A stretch of 64,000 nt of DNA from Roseibium sp. Sym1 (GTDB taxonomy: Bacteria > Pseudomonadota > Alphaproteobacteria > Rhizobiales > Stappiaceae), in contig NZ_CP114790.1 in the NCBI RefSeq assembly GCF_027359675.1, forward strand, positions 1-64,000, read 5' to 3'. Numbering within the stretch: the first letter of the stretch is position 1; the number at the start of each line of letters is the position of its first letter. Under the pieces are notes generated by a model. That model saw only the letters and a list, made by a program, of their open reading frames with translations. It was not told the DNA's origin and made no database searches. Position numbers and translations under genes: made by a program. Below, piece by piece: positions 1-8,507 of the stretch.

Positions 1-173
1 GGCGCACCCTGTCGGTATCACCATCTTCTTCAACCCTTCCGGACCCCTTCTTGGCGCCGCCTCTCCGGCTGCTTGGGTCAAGGGCCGGCATCAGCCGGGC
101 GGAGCTTCACCCTTGACGCAGGCAGCGGGCATGCGGCAGTCGTTTTTTGTCTTTCTCCTCTCGTCTCCTCTTC

Positions 174-1067
174 TTAGTCGTTCTCTTTCAGGCAGGCGTT
201 CCAGTCGTCGGACGGTGGTCTGAGCCGCTGCCAGTTGCAGCCTTTCTTTTCCGCGAGGATCCGTAGGCGCTCTGCAAAGGTCTCGCCCTGGCTGTTGGCA
301 TCTGTCGCCGCGACCAGGAGAACGTCCGGGCGGGTCGCAAGCCCGCGCAGGGCAGCTTCGGTCGATGGCGACCAGCCCCCGCCTGTGCTGAGGTAAAGCG
401 ATCCGGGTCGCAAACGTTCGATCGCCGCAAGGCTCATGGCGTCGATCGCCGCCTCGGTGACGCAGAAACGCGTTGCGTCAGCCGGCCCGAACCGGAAGAG
501 GACCTTGGCACCGCCGCTCGCGAACCCGCGCCACCTCGGCCCCCGCTCCTCCCAGCCGGTGAGACGACCGGCCTCGTCGGTATGACCGGCCCACATGCTA
601 CCGTGCGGGCCTTCGCGCAGCACACCGGCCGCTACGGCTTGTCTCAGGATCGCTTCGGGAATACCGCGCGCTTCGCGCAGATAGTGCCAGGTCGCCGAGC
701 CGAGCCACGGCTTGCGGCGGTTTTGCCAGCGTTGCGCCACCGTCTGGTTCGGCGCCCTTGCCTTGGCCTGACGTGTCCAGGCCGGCTCAGTCGGCCTAAA
801 CTCGATGAGATCAGCGACGACGTGAAGGGCCGCGGCAAACGGAAGCCCGTTGAGGTGCTCCACAAGTCGAAACACGTCGCCCTTGGCCTCGGACAGGGGA
901 TCGAACCAGCCCTTGCCGTCGTGAATGACAATGATGATGTCGCCGCCGCGACGGTATTTGACCGCTTTGCGTGTGCTTTCCCGTTTGTCGACAGCAAAGC
1001 CGGCGGTTTCCAGGACGGCTCCGCAGACGACTTTTTCCTTCAGCTCTTCAAGGTCTGCTTTTTCCAT
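174..1067 (-). CDS. Toprim-domain, DUF3991-like plasmid primase-type protein
   Basis: 297 residues. The N-terminal half (about 1-110) resembles the DUF3991/CHC2-like part of plasmid Toprim proteins, with a conserved 'GKGWFDPLSEAKGDVFRLVEHL' style segment. The C-terminal half has Toprim features: an acidic residue in VTEAAIDAMSLA (about 203-214) and a later TDAN motif (about 255) near LLVAATDANSQGE. Toprim folds bind Mg and act in primases, topoisomerases and nucleases, so the protein probably works in plasmid DNA metabolism or conjugative replication. The start is the first ATG after a GC-rich leader. It is transcribed leftward, as are the following defence genes, and its downstream neighbour lies outside the window. 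The family call is confident; the exact biochemical role is inferred. Confidence 0.75.
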   Translation of the reverse strand: MEKADLEELKEKVVCGAVLETAGFAVDKRESTRKAVKYRRGGDIIIVIHDGKGWFDPLSEAKGDVFRLVEHLNGLPFAAALHVVADLIEFRPTEPAWTRQAKARAPNQTVAQRWQNRRKPWLGSATWHYLREARGIPEAILRQAVAAGVLREGPHGSMWAGHTDEAGRLTGWEERGPRWRGFASGGAKVLFRFGPADATRFCVTEAAIDAMSLAAIERLRPGSLYLSTGGGWSPSTEAALRGLATRPDVLLVAATDANSQGETFAERLRILAEKKGCNWQRLRPPSDDWNACLKEND

Positions 1068-1445
1068 TCACACTCCGCGCTTCGCGCGTTCCTTTGTTCG
1101 GGTTTCCGCTCCCTTAAGTTTCGGGGCGGGACCCGGAGGCCGCGAAGAGCAAGGCAGGACAAGGGCGGGGATGGTGAGTTGGCAATTGTGCAGGGTCGCA
1201 TCTTCGGCCACCAGCCGCGGCGCGAGTGTCCCTTGCCGGCCGATGCGCGCAAGCGGCACCAGGATTGTCACCGTTCCCGCATGTGGCAAGCTCCTGCTTG
1301 CGTCAGGGATGGATGCCCGGATGGGGGAAGACCGCTTGCGGGCTTCAGCTTTGCCAACAGCCCGGCCCGGAGGGCGACGCCAAAAAGGTTAGTCAGTCGG
1401 CGGTTTTGTTGTGATGACAGGAGTTCAGGCACGCGAGTTGCAGCC
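1068..1445. other. intergenic, no gene recognised
   Basis: 378 bases between the Toprim gene start and the abiEii stop. Open frames exist on both strands but their translations are low-complexity and rich in Arg, Pro and Cys, as expected for shadow frames in GC-rich DNA. It presumably holds the promoter of the Toprim gene. I see no clear promoter, terminator or RNA gene. Confidence 0.5.
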
Positions 1446-2486
1446 CTATTCGGACAATCCTGGCTCTGCCAAACCCACGTTCGCCCGATCCTGAAGTTTT
1501 GCGAGACGTTCGACAAGTTCGCTAAATTCAATGGCATCGCTCTGAAGGAGGCCAGCTTCGAGCATTTTCTGATAGTCCTGCCTCAGGGCATCGAGGGCAT
1601 CTCCGGCTGGTACCAAACAGAGTGAGCCGGCGACTGCTTCTTTATAGTCTATAGGCTTTCCGGAGCTGTCGTTCTCCCGAAAGAATATCTGCTTATGTCT
1701 AGCGACATCTTTGCCAAGGCTGCGATCATCAAGAGCCTTTTGAGCAATTCCCATGCGATCTAGACAGTCGAGATCGAACCAATGGCGAGCGAAACGATCG
1801 CCACCACGGAATGAGCCTTTCAGACAGTAGGCATGCATCGCGGTTGCCTTTTCCCAGAAGGTCCGTTCAGCACGCATCACGCGTGGATGAGCCATCGGTG
1901 TAACAAGGTCTGGAAGCGCGTCTGAGATATCGCAATGGATGGAATGCCGTTCCGCCGGCTCACCGGTGGATCTGGCCCCGAACTCGAGAAGTACAACCGG
2001 TCTCACATAGCCCGTGCCACTTCGGACTGCTTCGTATTCCAGGTAAAGTTGATCTTCTTTACGGACCAATGTGGCAGCTACGCCTTGCGTCTTGATGCTT
2101 TCCGAAAGGATCGAGTGCGGGACTGTTTTGACCCATTCCTCTAGTCGCTCGCGAACCGTTTCGGTCCATTTCCTGGCTTGCGAACGGCTGGGAGGGTACG
2201 GATCATCGGGGTTTTCAATCAGATCCGGGATGATCTGCCTGATATCGTAAGTCAGATCGATGTCTTCTGAAAACCGATTGATCGCCTTGTAGACTTTTGA
2301 CAGCGACGTTCCGCCCTTGAAGACAAGATGATCGCCGACCGGGTTGTCAAAAAGCGCGTTGAGCGCCCAAACGACCCAGATATCTTTCTCCAGTAGGTCA
2401 GCGGGCCGCCCCAGGGCAGAGGCGGCCGCCTCCAATGCATCAATCTTGTCTTCAGTCGACAGTTCGAAATATGTTTGCGAGGTCAT
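1446..2486 (-). CDS. abiEii: AbiEii/AbiGii-family nucleotidyltransferase toxin
   Basis: 346 residues, the usual size for the type IV toxin-antitoxin/abortive-infection toxin AbiEii. The nucleotidyltransferase signature is visible: FKGGTSLSKVY (GGTSLSK at 58-64) followed by SEDIDLTY with the catalytic Asp pair at about 75 and 77. Members transfer nucleotides to RNA (for some, tRNA acceptor ends) and cause growth arrest during phage infection. The ATG overlaps the stop of the upstream antitoxin gene by 4 bases, so the two are translationally coupled. The antitoxin-first order is standard for AbiE. It lies next to a CBASS operon, consistent with a defence island. The pair looks intact. Confidence 0.9.
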   Translation of the reverse strand: MTSQTYFELSTEDKIDALEAAASALGRPADLLEKDIWVVWALNALFDNPVGDHLVFKGGTSLSKVYKAINRFSEDIDLTYDIRQIIPDLIENPDDPYPPSRSQARKWTETVRERLEEWVKTVPHSILSESIKTQGVAATLVRKEDQLYLEYEAVRSGTGYVRPVVLLEFGARSTGEPAERHSIHCDISDALPDLVTPMAHPRVMRAERTFWEKATAMHAYCLKGSFRGGDRFARHWFDLDCLDRMGIAQKALDDRSLGKDVARHKQIFFRENDSSGKPIDYKEAVAGSLCLVPAGDALDALRQDYQKMLEAGLLQSDAIEFSELVERLAKLQDRANVGLAEPGLSE

Positions 2487-3088
2487 TGGGTACTATCGGA
2501 GACGGCCAGAGAGCTTAGCTCTTTCGCCATCCAGATTGGAGCGCTGGCGCGCAATCCGAAAAGCTCGCGCCGTTCTTCTTCGCTGAGCTGAGACTTTAGT
2601 CGCATCAAGGTGTCCCGTGCCTCGGACTTCCCGAAATAGGCAAGCGCGCGAAAGGCATGCCCAGCTCTGCTGTTGGGAGCGCGAAGCTGCCAATTTGGCA
2701 CATGCCTGAGTTCGATCTCTTGCGCACCGAGCTTTAGGCGTCGGCTGGGGCCGGATGTCCAGAAGATTTGGCGTGCCGGGTTTTGCGTCGACAGGCCAAG
2801 GATGTTGGCTGCCGAAGCACCGCTGATCGAGACACGCTCGCCAGTCGTCCTGGCAATGCTCTCCACGACCGCTCCAACAGAAGGTGCCCGTTCTCCGAAC
2901 CGTGTCTTGACCGGCAAAGCGAATAGGCCACGCCTGACACGCATGAGCTCTCCACGCTTGACGAGCCTCGATAACGCCTGGTCCACCGCAGCGCGTTCGC
3001 CAAGATGCAATAACTCTCTTGCGGACAGGGTCGCCCCCTCCGGCAAAGCCTCTGCATAAGCCTTGATGGCTTGAGATGTAGTGGTCAT
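2483..3088 (-). CDS. abiEi: AbiEi-family antitoxin, transcriptional repressor
   Basis: 201 residues. The N-terminus (about 1-65) is a winged-helix domain with ELLHLGERAAVDQALSRL and a basic wing RGELMRVRRGLFALP, typical of the AbiEi/DUF6088 antitoxins. The remaining C-terminal domain is the part known in the family to carry antitoxin function. AbiEi neutralises AbiEii without tight protein-protein binding and represses its own operon. The start is supported by AAGGAGA about 7 bases upstream (AAGGAGATTGCT then ATG). It is first in the operon, with the toxin overlapping its end by 4 bases. The short inverted repeat just upstream is a plausible autoregulatory site. Confidence 0.85.
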   Translation of the reverse strand: MTTTSQAIKAYAEALPEGATLSARELLHLGERAAVDQALSRLVKRGELMRVRRGLFALPVKTRFGERAPSVGAVVESIARTTGERVSISGASAANILGLSTQNPARQIFWTSGPSRRLKLGAQEIELRHVPNWQLRAPNSRAGHAFRALAYFGKSEARDTLMRLKSQLSEEERRELFGLRASAPIWMAKELSSLAVSDSTQ

Positions 3089-3110
3089 AGCAATCTCCTT
3101 GCGTCAGATA

Positions 3111-3128
3111 TATAGTCAGTTTTCTGAC
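3111..3128 (-). promoter_or_regulatory. candidate AbiEi operator/promoter
   Basis: About 27-40 bases upstream of the antitoxin ATG. A perfect inverted repeat GTCAG-4-CTGAC (3115-3128) sits beside a TATATA-type -10 element, with a further TCAGA half-site between it and the ribosome binding site. AbiEi proteins repress by binding paired inverted repeats in this position. The assignment is inferred from position and symmetry only. Confidence 0.5.
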
Positions 3129-3502
3129 AGTATGCAAATCAGAACTCATGCTGGTGGTACCTGCGGTCAACATGTTGGAGGAGTTCAGTGATCTAATTGA
3201 ACCGTCACCGGCATCTATGAAAGATTGCCATACAGGTTATCGAGAATGTGAGACTTCACAAGATTGCTTAGGCAACTGACACTCGTCTTACAAAGACCGC
3301 GAGGGGGCCGCAGCAGCGTCGATGGCTAGCTTGAGGCCGGTCTCGGAATGTCCTCTGTGCGATCATCTGCTTTTAGATGCGTCGCACCGTATTCGAACGC
3401 CGCCTCATCCACAGCCGCGTGGAACTTTCGAACGAAAAAAGCTGACCCTTCAGTTGTTGTCTAATGGCTCCCAGAGAGCGATGGTCCGCAGAGGCCGTCG
3501 TG
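3129..3502. other. intergenic, no gene recognised
   Basis: 374 bases between the AbiE promoter and the stop of the HNH-SAVED effector gene. Short open frames here give no recognisable protein. I see no strong hairpin followed by T residues that would end the CBASS transcript. Confidence 0.45.
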
Positions 3503-4651
3503 TTAGCCTTCCCCTGGTTCGTAGCCGATTGAGATCGTCGGGACAAAAGCCTGCGCGGTTCGGTTCTGGTCATAGATTTTCATCGCGAGGTCCGCTTTCG
3601 GCATCCAGACACGCCCTGTTTCCACAGCTGCAGACGCCGGCACCGCTGGAAACACGTGGACCAACACGCCTTCCCCATGATGGGCTTTCATTCTGTTAAA
3701 GAGGTCGCGAAGCAACTTCTTGTAGGTAGAAAGGTCGTCCTTCCTGCGCATTATGTCGTTTCCTGGTTGCTCACATGTGATCGACCATATGGCCGTCTCT
3801 TTCCCCAACACGGAGGTAATCCGGTCGTCATTCACCGTGGCGCTCAGAGCCAACTTTAGCGCAACCGGCACGTCCTTCCTGCCACCGTATTCCGTGACCT
3901 GGTAGAAAATGTGCGGTTGGTCAGACAGCCATTTCCATGTGTTCGGTTCGCGGTGCTTCTGATGTACAGAAACGGGAACTATGTCCCCTAAGAGTGTACC
4001 GAGACGGATAAGCAACGGCTGCGGTGCTAAGGCGAAGACGCTGAGCTGACGAATCTCCCGCTGTTCGATGCGCTCCTTAATCTTCCGTGCGAAAAGACGC
4101 TCCAAGTTCTCGTTCTGCTCGGTCCAGTAAGCTTTTTCGTGATCCTTCCGCTCCGATCCGATCAATTCGAGGTCGATCGTGCGGCCTTCCGCTGGGTGGT
4201 GATCCGGGGGCATCGCGCTGAAGATTGCACGCGTCGTCACTAAGGAGTCGCGTTGGCCAATCGTGGCGGCAAACCTGACGACATGCGAGACGCGGTCGAC
4301 ATCCATGTCGGTGACGATTTCAATCCGGTCCTCGTGCTCCGCCTTCATGGCCAGAAGAACATCCTCGGGATAGTCGGCCAGATAGTCCACGTCGATCGCC
4401 TTGTGGTGGACCGGACACATTAGCATTAGGTTGTCGATGTCTTGGGCAAGCTGGGGAGATCTCACCGTATCTCCCCTGGGTCCGCCGGACTCGTCAGCGA
4501 CGATGTGGGCAATATAGCCGAACTTACCTGTGCGTTTGCCTGAGATGAGGTCGCCGATCAGGAGCTTGTTACATCCACGGAATTGACACCGCCCCCCCGC
4601 CTTTGCCCACAGGGCATTTGCGACTTTTGCTGGAATTGTTGTCTTCGACAT
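3503..4651 (-). CDS. cap5: CBASS effector Cap5: HNH endonuclease fused to SAVED sensor
   Basis: 382 residues. The N-terminal HNH nuclease (about 1-105) has Cys pairs GRCQFRGC (about 21-26) and CPVHH, the His-containing [14 protein letters not shown] segment, and [15 protein letters not shown]. The C-terminal SAVED domain (about 170-382) is recognised by [24 protein letters not shown] and a closing IYDQN, both canonical for this fold. Cap5 is inactive until a cyclic oligonucleotide binds SAVED; it then degrades double-stranded DNA and kills the infected cell. It is last in a four-gene leftward operon, 36 bases after cap3. Its start has AGGAAGG upstream. All visible motif residues are present, so it is likely active. 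Confidence 0.92.
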   Translation of the reverse strand: MSKTTIPAKVANALWAKAGGRCQFRGCNKLLIGDLISGKRTGKFGYIAHIVADESGGPRGDTVRSPQLAQDIDNLMLMCPVHHKAIDVDYLADYPEDVLLAMKAEHEDRIEIVTDMDVDRVSHVVRFAATIGQRDSLVTTRAIFSAMPPDHHPAEGRTIDLELIGSERKDHEKAYWTEQNENLERLFARKIKERIEQREIRQLSVFALAPQPLLIRLGTLLGDIVPVSVHQKHREPNTWKWLSDQPHIFYQVTEYGGRKDVPVALKLALSATVNDDRITSVLGKETAIWSITCEQPGNDIMRRKDDLSTYKKLLRDLFNRMKAHHGEGVLVHVFPAVPASAAVETGRVWMPKADLAMKIYDQNRTAQAFVPTISIGYEPGEG

Positions 4652-4687
4652 TTCGCCTTCCTATTGCCGCACCGAAGGCGACACCTT

Positions 4688-5179
4688 TCAAATGATTCTT
4701 CTATGCGATCGCGACACCGGGTCATTGATCATTTCGACACGTTGTGGCCATCGGCCGCGCATAAACAGGTAGGTTCCCACCTGTAGCATCACGAACATCC
4801 GCAGCCGAACAATCATCAAGACGGAGAAGTCTATGTTGCCGGCGTCCTCGACCAGGGCCTGCATGGTAGTTATGTCGGTCATACTCGGGGTCACCGAAAA
4901 GCTAGGATGAGAATGCCATTCCCCAAGGTAATTAAAGCGGCTGAAGTCGTTGCCATGCTTCTTGAAAAAGGCTTCCAACGCTTGGGTGTGTAGCTCCGGG
5001 CGACGCTCGAAGTACGCGCTTTCACCACCCCTTGGATCGACCGTGACGTCTACAACCCGAAATCGCCCCTCGTCATCCAACTGCTCAGCGAGCAACAAGC
5101 CCCCGGTTTCCCGGCGCCCTGCTTGGGACAGTTCCCGGCGGATTTTCCTGCGGACCGAACTAGGCAGAGCGATTTGCAT
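4688..5179 (-). CDS. cap3: CBASS deconjugating peptidase Cap3 (JAB/JAMM)
   Basis: 163 residues, one JAB/MPN domain. The JAMM zinc motif is complete: Glu24 in RRETGGLLL, His89 and His91 in EWHSHPSF, then Ser99 and Asp102 in TPSMTD. In type II CBASS, Cap3 removes the CD-NTase from its conjugation targets, opposing Cap2. The gene overlaps the end of cap2 by 20 bases and precedes cap5 by 36, so it is part of the same transcript. The length is typical of the family. Confidence 0.9.
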   Translation of the reverse strand: MQIALPSSVRRKIRRELSQAGRRETGGLLLAEQLDDEGRFRVVDVTVDPRGGESAYFERRPELHTQALEAFFKKHGNDFSRFNYLGEWHSHPSFSVTPSMTDITTMQALVEDAGNIDFSVLMIVRLRMFVMLQVGTYLFMRGRWPQRVEMINDPVSRSHRRII

Positions 5180-6878
5180 CTTGGTCCTGTTCAGGGAAGA
5201 GAAGAGACACGAGTTCTTTCAGCTTCACCTCATCGGGGCACGAACCCGCATCCCAGCCTTCCGTGCCGGTATAGCTGATGGGGTGAGTATCGAATGGGGC
5301 TGTGAATATCCAACCTTCGCTAAGGCCTATCGCATACGCCGGAGCGGGAAATTGGCTGCCACCACCGCGAAGGGTATCGATAGCGAAACGGGCGAGGTGG
5401 CCAGCAATTACGGAGACGTCTGCGTCGTCGGCGATCAACGGTGGCTGAGCCGTCCGCAAGACACCGTAGTCCACTTGCTGGGAAGGCATCTCCCACTCAA
5501 TGTTCTGATCGTCGCACCACCTGAGAATCTGGCGGCGTGCCACGTCAGGTGACGGATCGTGACCAGGTCGGGATCGGGCCACGATCCCACCGATCCCACC
5601 GCCGAAGACCTCAGCCCAGACCATTGCCCGGCCACTGAATCTTGCGGCGGATGCGGCGAGGCCGAAAACAGTTGCATCCGCCGTAGCGTCGATAATCAGG
5701 TCGCAGTTGGAGAGCGTTTCGAGCGCAGTGGCGGTCCACTCAGAACTCTCCTGCCCGCCAAGGTTTACGATTTGCACGGTGACCCTAGCTTCTGGGGCAA
5801 TTTCGAGTAGCCGCGCCCGCAATACCTTTGCCTTGTGAGCACCGACACCACGCCAATCCAGCTCGTTCCTCACTAAGTTGCCGGGAGCGAGAATGTCGTC
5901 GTCAAACAGTTCAAGTTTGCGGGCACCCGATCGCACCAGCATTGCCGCCACTTTCGATCCGAGAGAGCCGCATCCTATTAGAGCGATCCTCTTTTCGGAG
6001 AGCGCCGAGTTTGCGGTAGGAAGTCGCTGTTGGTCGGCGTCGATAACGAATGTGGCATAGCCGTAATCGAGGACGCCGCCTGCCGTCTTGCGGTACACCA
6101 TTGCCAACCAAGCGGTCGCGTCATCTACAAGCAGGTAGGTGGCAGGCGGCCAAGCCGGATATTCAGTGTTGATGCCTGCAGACTCGAGAACGAGGGACAA
6201 GTTTTTTTCGTTGGCTGGGCCCGGAAATATAAGTCCCCGAGGAACACGGATCGCCGTCCCCTTGTAGTTAGAGGCGGTCGCCACGGGCTTATTCTGTTGC
6301 CAAATCCTATCTCCATCCGAGCCTAGAGCAGTAAGATGCGCAACGGCAGCTTCTCCATAGTAGTGTTCGTCGACCTCGATTGGCTCCAGGTGACCGTCAT
6401 CCATGGCCTGAAGCAAACGCAACGCTTCCTCGGGTATGACAAGCCTGAGATAGGTCCCGCGAAGACGCTGACCTTCCGATACCGCGTGAGCTGAGAGAAC
6501 CCCGTGGCCCTCCATTTCTGCGCTCTCGCCAACAAGCAGGCGATGGGCGCTTTCGATCATCATTGAGCCAGTGCAACTCAGTTCCCAATTGTCGGGCCGA
6601 TACTCGAGACAAAGCTCGCCAGACTGACCGTACTGATGTCCGGATATGCGTTCACCGTCGGCGTTGAATACCAACGGAGGAATCGATGGGAAAAAGTCCG
6701 GGTAGTGCATTACGAGGCGCCACCTGGAATCCGCTTCGACAATCTCGAAGTTCAACAGCAACTTCAGTCCGTCAAGGCCCCATCGCACGTTCTGGAGCCA
6801 GTCAGCCGATTGCTCAAGCCGAGCTATTTCAAGCCGCTCTGACAGGCCCCGGCCGGGATTCGAAACCCACCAGATCAT
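5160..6878 (-). CDS. cap2: CBASS E1/E2 conjugating enzyme Cap2 (ThiF family)
   Basis: 572 residues. The N-terminal E2-like domain carries a candidate catalytic Cys90 in GQSGELCLEYRPDNW. A linker is followed by a ThiF/E1 adenylation domain from about 285, with nucleotide-binding IALIGCGSLGSKVA and the acidic LELFDDDILAPGNLVRNEL. A second Cys at 547 (AGSCPDEV), near the C-terminus, sits where characterised Cap2 enzymes place their E1 cysteine. Cap2 activates the C-terminus of the CD-NTase and attaches it to targets, priming cyclic-nucleotide synthesis. The start overlaps the CD-NTase stop (ATGA) and the end overlaps cap3. The operon order cdn-cap2-cap3-cap5 is that of type II CBASS. Confidence 0.92.
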   Translation of the reverse strand: MIWWVSNPGRGLSERLEIARLEQSADWLQNVRWGLDGLKLLLNFEIVEADSRWRLVMHYPDFFPSIPPLVFNADGERISGHQYGQSGELCLEYRPDNWELSCTGSMMIESAHRLLVGESAEMEGHGVLSAHAVSEGQRLRGTYLRLVIPEEALRLLQAMDDGHLEPIEVDEHYYGEAAVAHLTALGSDGDRIWQQNKPVATASNYKGTAIRVPRGLIFPGPANEKNLSLVLESAGINTEYPAWPPATYLLVDDATAWLAMVYRKTAGGVLDYGYATFVIDADQQRLPTANSALSEKRIALIGCGSLGSKVAAMLVRSGARKLELFDDDILAPGNLVRNELDWRGVGAHKAKVLRARLLEIAPEARVTVQIVNLGGQESSEWTATALETLSNCDLIIDATADATVFGLAASAARFSGRAMVWAEVFGGGIGGIVARSRPGHDPSPDVARRQILRWCDDQNIEWEMPSQQVDYGVLRTAQPPLIADDADVSVIAGHLARFAIDTLRGGGSQFPAPAYAIGLSEGWIFTAPFDTHPISYTGTEGWDAGSCPDEVKLKELVSLLFPEQDQDANRSA

Positions 6879-8086
6879 TTGCCGCCGAACCCTGCCGGCT
6901 TGCCCGGAACGCGCGCCTCGGCGGGGAAGGACGGCGCAGCCAGCACAGCAGGCGCGACGGTGGTAGGACGCAGTAGCGACGATGTGGGCTTTGGCGCTGC
7001 CCGATCCCCAGCCCGCTCAGCCAGACCACGACCAATGCCGGGGGCCACGGAGTCGGTTATTGCCTGACGACTACTCACCTGGGCCGCGTAGAAGAAGTCT
7101 CGCCGAGCTGCTTCCAGCCATTCGAAGAAAGCAACCCGGCGTTCCGGATGTTCTGCCCACTTGTCGGCGAAATTCTCAAGGGGGTCAGACGGATTGGGTA
7201 TATAGTACCGAATGCCGTCGAAGCCGATGAAACGATCCATCTTGATCAGGATCGAAACGAGGGCTTGGCCGATCGTTTCCTCGCCTTCATATGCGTGCGC
7301 CGACAAGGTCGTGAGAATCACCGAGATCGGTTTGACGTCCTTACGGTCCGCGAACATCTGATCGCGGTGCCGTTTGAGGATCATGATTGCTTGTTGCAGC
7401 GGAGTGACCACACGGTAATCGGGGATACTCTCCACGCTGGCCTGGGTTGCTTCGGCGAGCTTGCGGCGCTTGCGCGAGAAAGCGACAGCCATGCGCGAAC
7501 GGAACCAGTTGGCGTAGCCCTTTGGGTTGGATCGAGGCCAGTCGCTGGTGTGCTGAAAGAAGAGAGGGTGTTTGTTGTCTGTGATGGCTATCGCAGTGCT
7601 GGCCCACTGCGCGTTGAGCCCGCTCGATTCCAGCAAAAGCCGCGTAGAGGCTCCGTTTGGGAGCGCCGGTACGATGTCCATATGGAACTGGGCACCATCC
7701 GCATACTCGAGCGTCCAGCAACGACGGCCTTCGCCGAGCGGCTTCACCATGGCCTGTGCCACACGATAAGACTCAATCTCGACTCGAAGCATTTCCTTGA
7801 GGGCGTATTGGGTCAAGTGACCCTTCGCCAGCGCAGCCAACTCGCAAACCGAGTCGATGTCATATTGACCGTTTTCGTCCTCTGGTTTGATGACGGTACC
7901 CAGCCGGAACGAACCCTGGGAGTAAACTTGCGGATCGTACTGCTTTACCGACGACGCGTCGCGATGCAGCCAGGTGCCCAGGGACTCATACCTGGAAACC
8001 GCCTGCTCGTATCTGGTGGGCGAGATGGTAAGCTCGTCCGCTAATGCCTCGAGGTAATCTTCGGCTTCCTTGGTAATCGTAATCAT
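6875..8086 (-). CDS. CBASS CD-NTase, cyclic oligonucleotide synthase
   Basis: 403 residues from the ATG at 8086, chosen because GGGGG lies a few bases upstream and homologous sequence begins here; an in-frame ATG 120 bases further out gives an unrelated leader. The nucleotidyltransferase core has GSFRLGT (58-64), the metal-binding pair in YDIDSVC (Asp76, Asp78) and the third acidic residue in HMDIVPA (Asp137). It makes a cyclic di- or trinucleotide that activates the SAVED effector. The C-terminus is a Pro/Ala-rich flexible tail ending GFGGK, the part expected to enter Cap2. The stop overlaps the cap2 start. I cannot assign the CD-NTase clade or nucleotide product by eye. Confidence 0.88.
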   Translation of the reverse strand: MITITKEAEDYLEALADELTISPTRYEQAVSRYESLGTWLHRDASSVKQYDPQVYSQGSFRLGTVIKPEDENGQYDIDSVCELAALAKGHLTQYALKEMLRVEIESYRVAQAMVKPLGEGRRCWTLEYADGAQFHMDIVPALPNGASTRLLLESSGLNAQWASTAIAITDNKHPLFFQHTSDWPRSNPKGYANWFRSRMAVAFSRKRRKLAEATQASVESIPDYRVVTPLQQAIMILKRHRDQMFADRKDVKPISVILTTLSAHAYEGEETIGQALVSILIKMDRFIGFDGIRYYIPNPSDPLENFADKWAEHPERRVAFFEWLEAARRDFFYAAQVSSRQAITDSVAPGIGRGLAERAGDRAAPKPTSSLLRPTTVAPAVLAAPSFPAEARVPGKPAGFGGK

Positions 8087-8507
8087 CGTACCCCCGTTCT
8101 TGTCACTTAGAGATAAGCATGACCACCGATGCTGCGCCGGGAGGCGCATGTCGACTGGCAACTCGATCAGCAGTGTCCCAGAGTTTGATAGAGTCCGTCG
8201 ATACACGCGAACCAGAATGGGATGGTGCTCAGCAGAAGCTTACCGCACACAAGTTGTACTTAAGTTGTCGCCACTCGCGGTTCAAGAGACTATTTTCAAC
8301 GACTTGTCGAGAAATGAGAAATAAACTGCGCCGGGTTTGCTGGAGGCCAGTTGGTTGAAGTTATGCGGATCTCAATTGGCCGGATCGCTGAATAAAGACG
8401 GCCTAAGTTGACGAAGAGGCGAGTGGACTCAGATAGAGTCATTTCGAAGTAATCAAGATTGTTTCTTCATCGAAAATCGATACCTGTGACCTTGGTCAAC
8501 CCTCTGC
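8087..8507. other. intergenic, probable CBASS promoter region
   Basis: 421 bases between the CD-NTase start and the stop of the next leftward gene. It is moderately AT-rich with no convincing gene on either strand. The CBASS promoter must lie here because the operon's first gene starts at 8086. No operator-like palindrome stands out. Confidence 0.45.

Noticed and set aside
582..1625. Long rightward open frame (347 codons)
   Set aside because: Antisense to the Toprim and abiEii genes. The translation is rich in Arg, Pro and Cys with no domain, as expected for GC-rich shadow frames.
8086..8206. Longer start for the CD-NTase at 8206
   Set aside because: The extra 40 residues do not look like the family, and the inner ATG has a GGGGG ribosome binding site.
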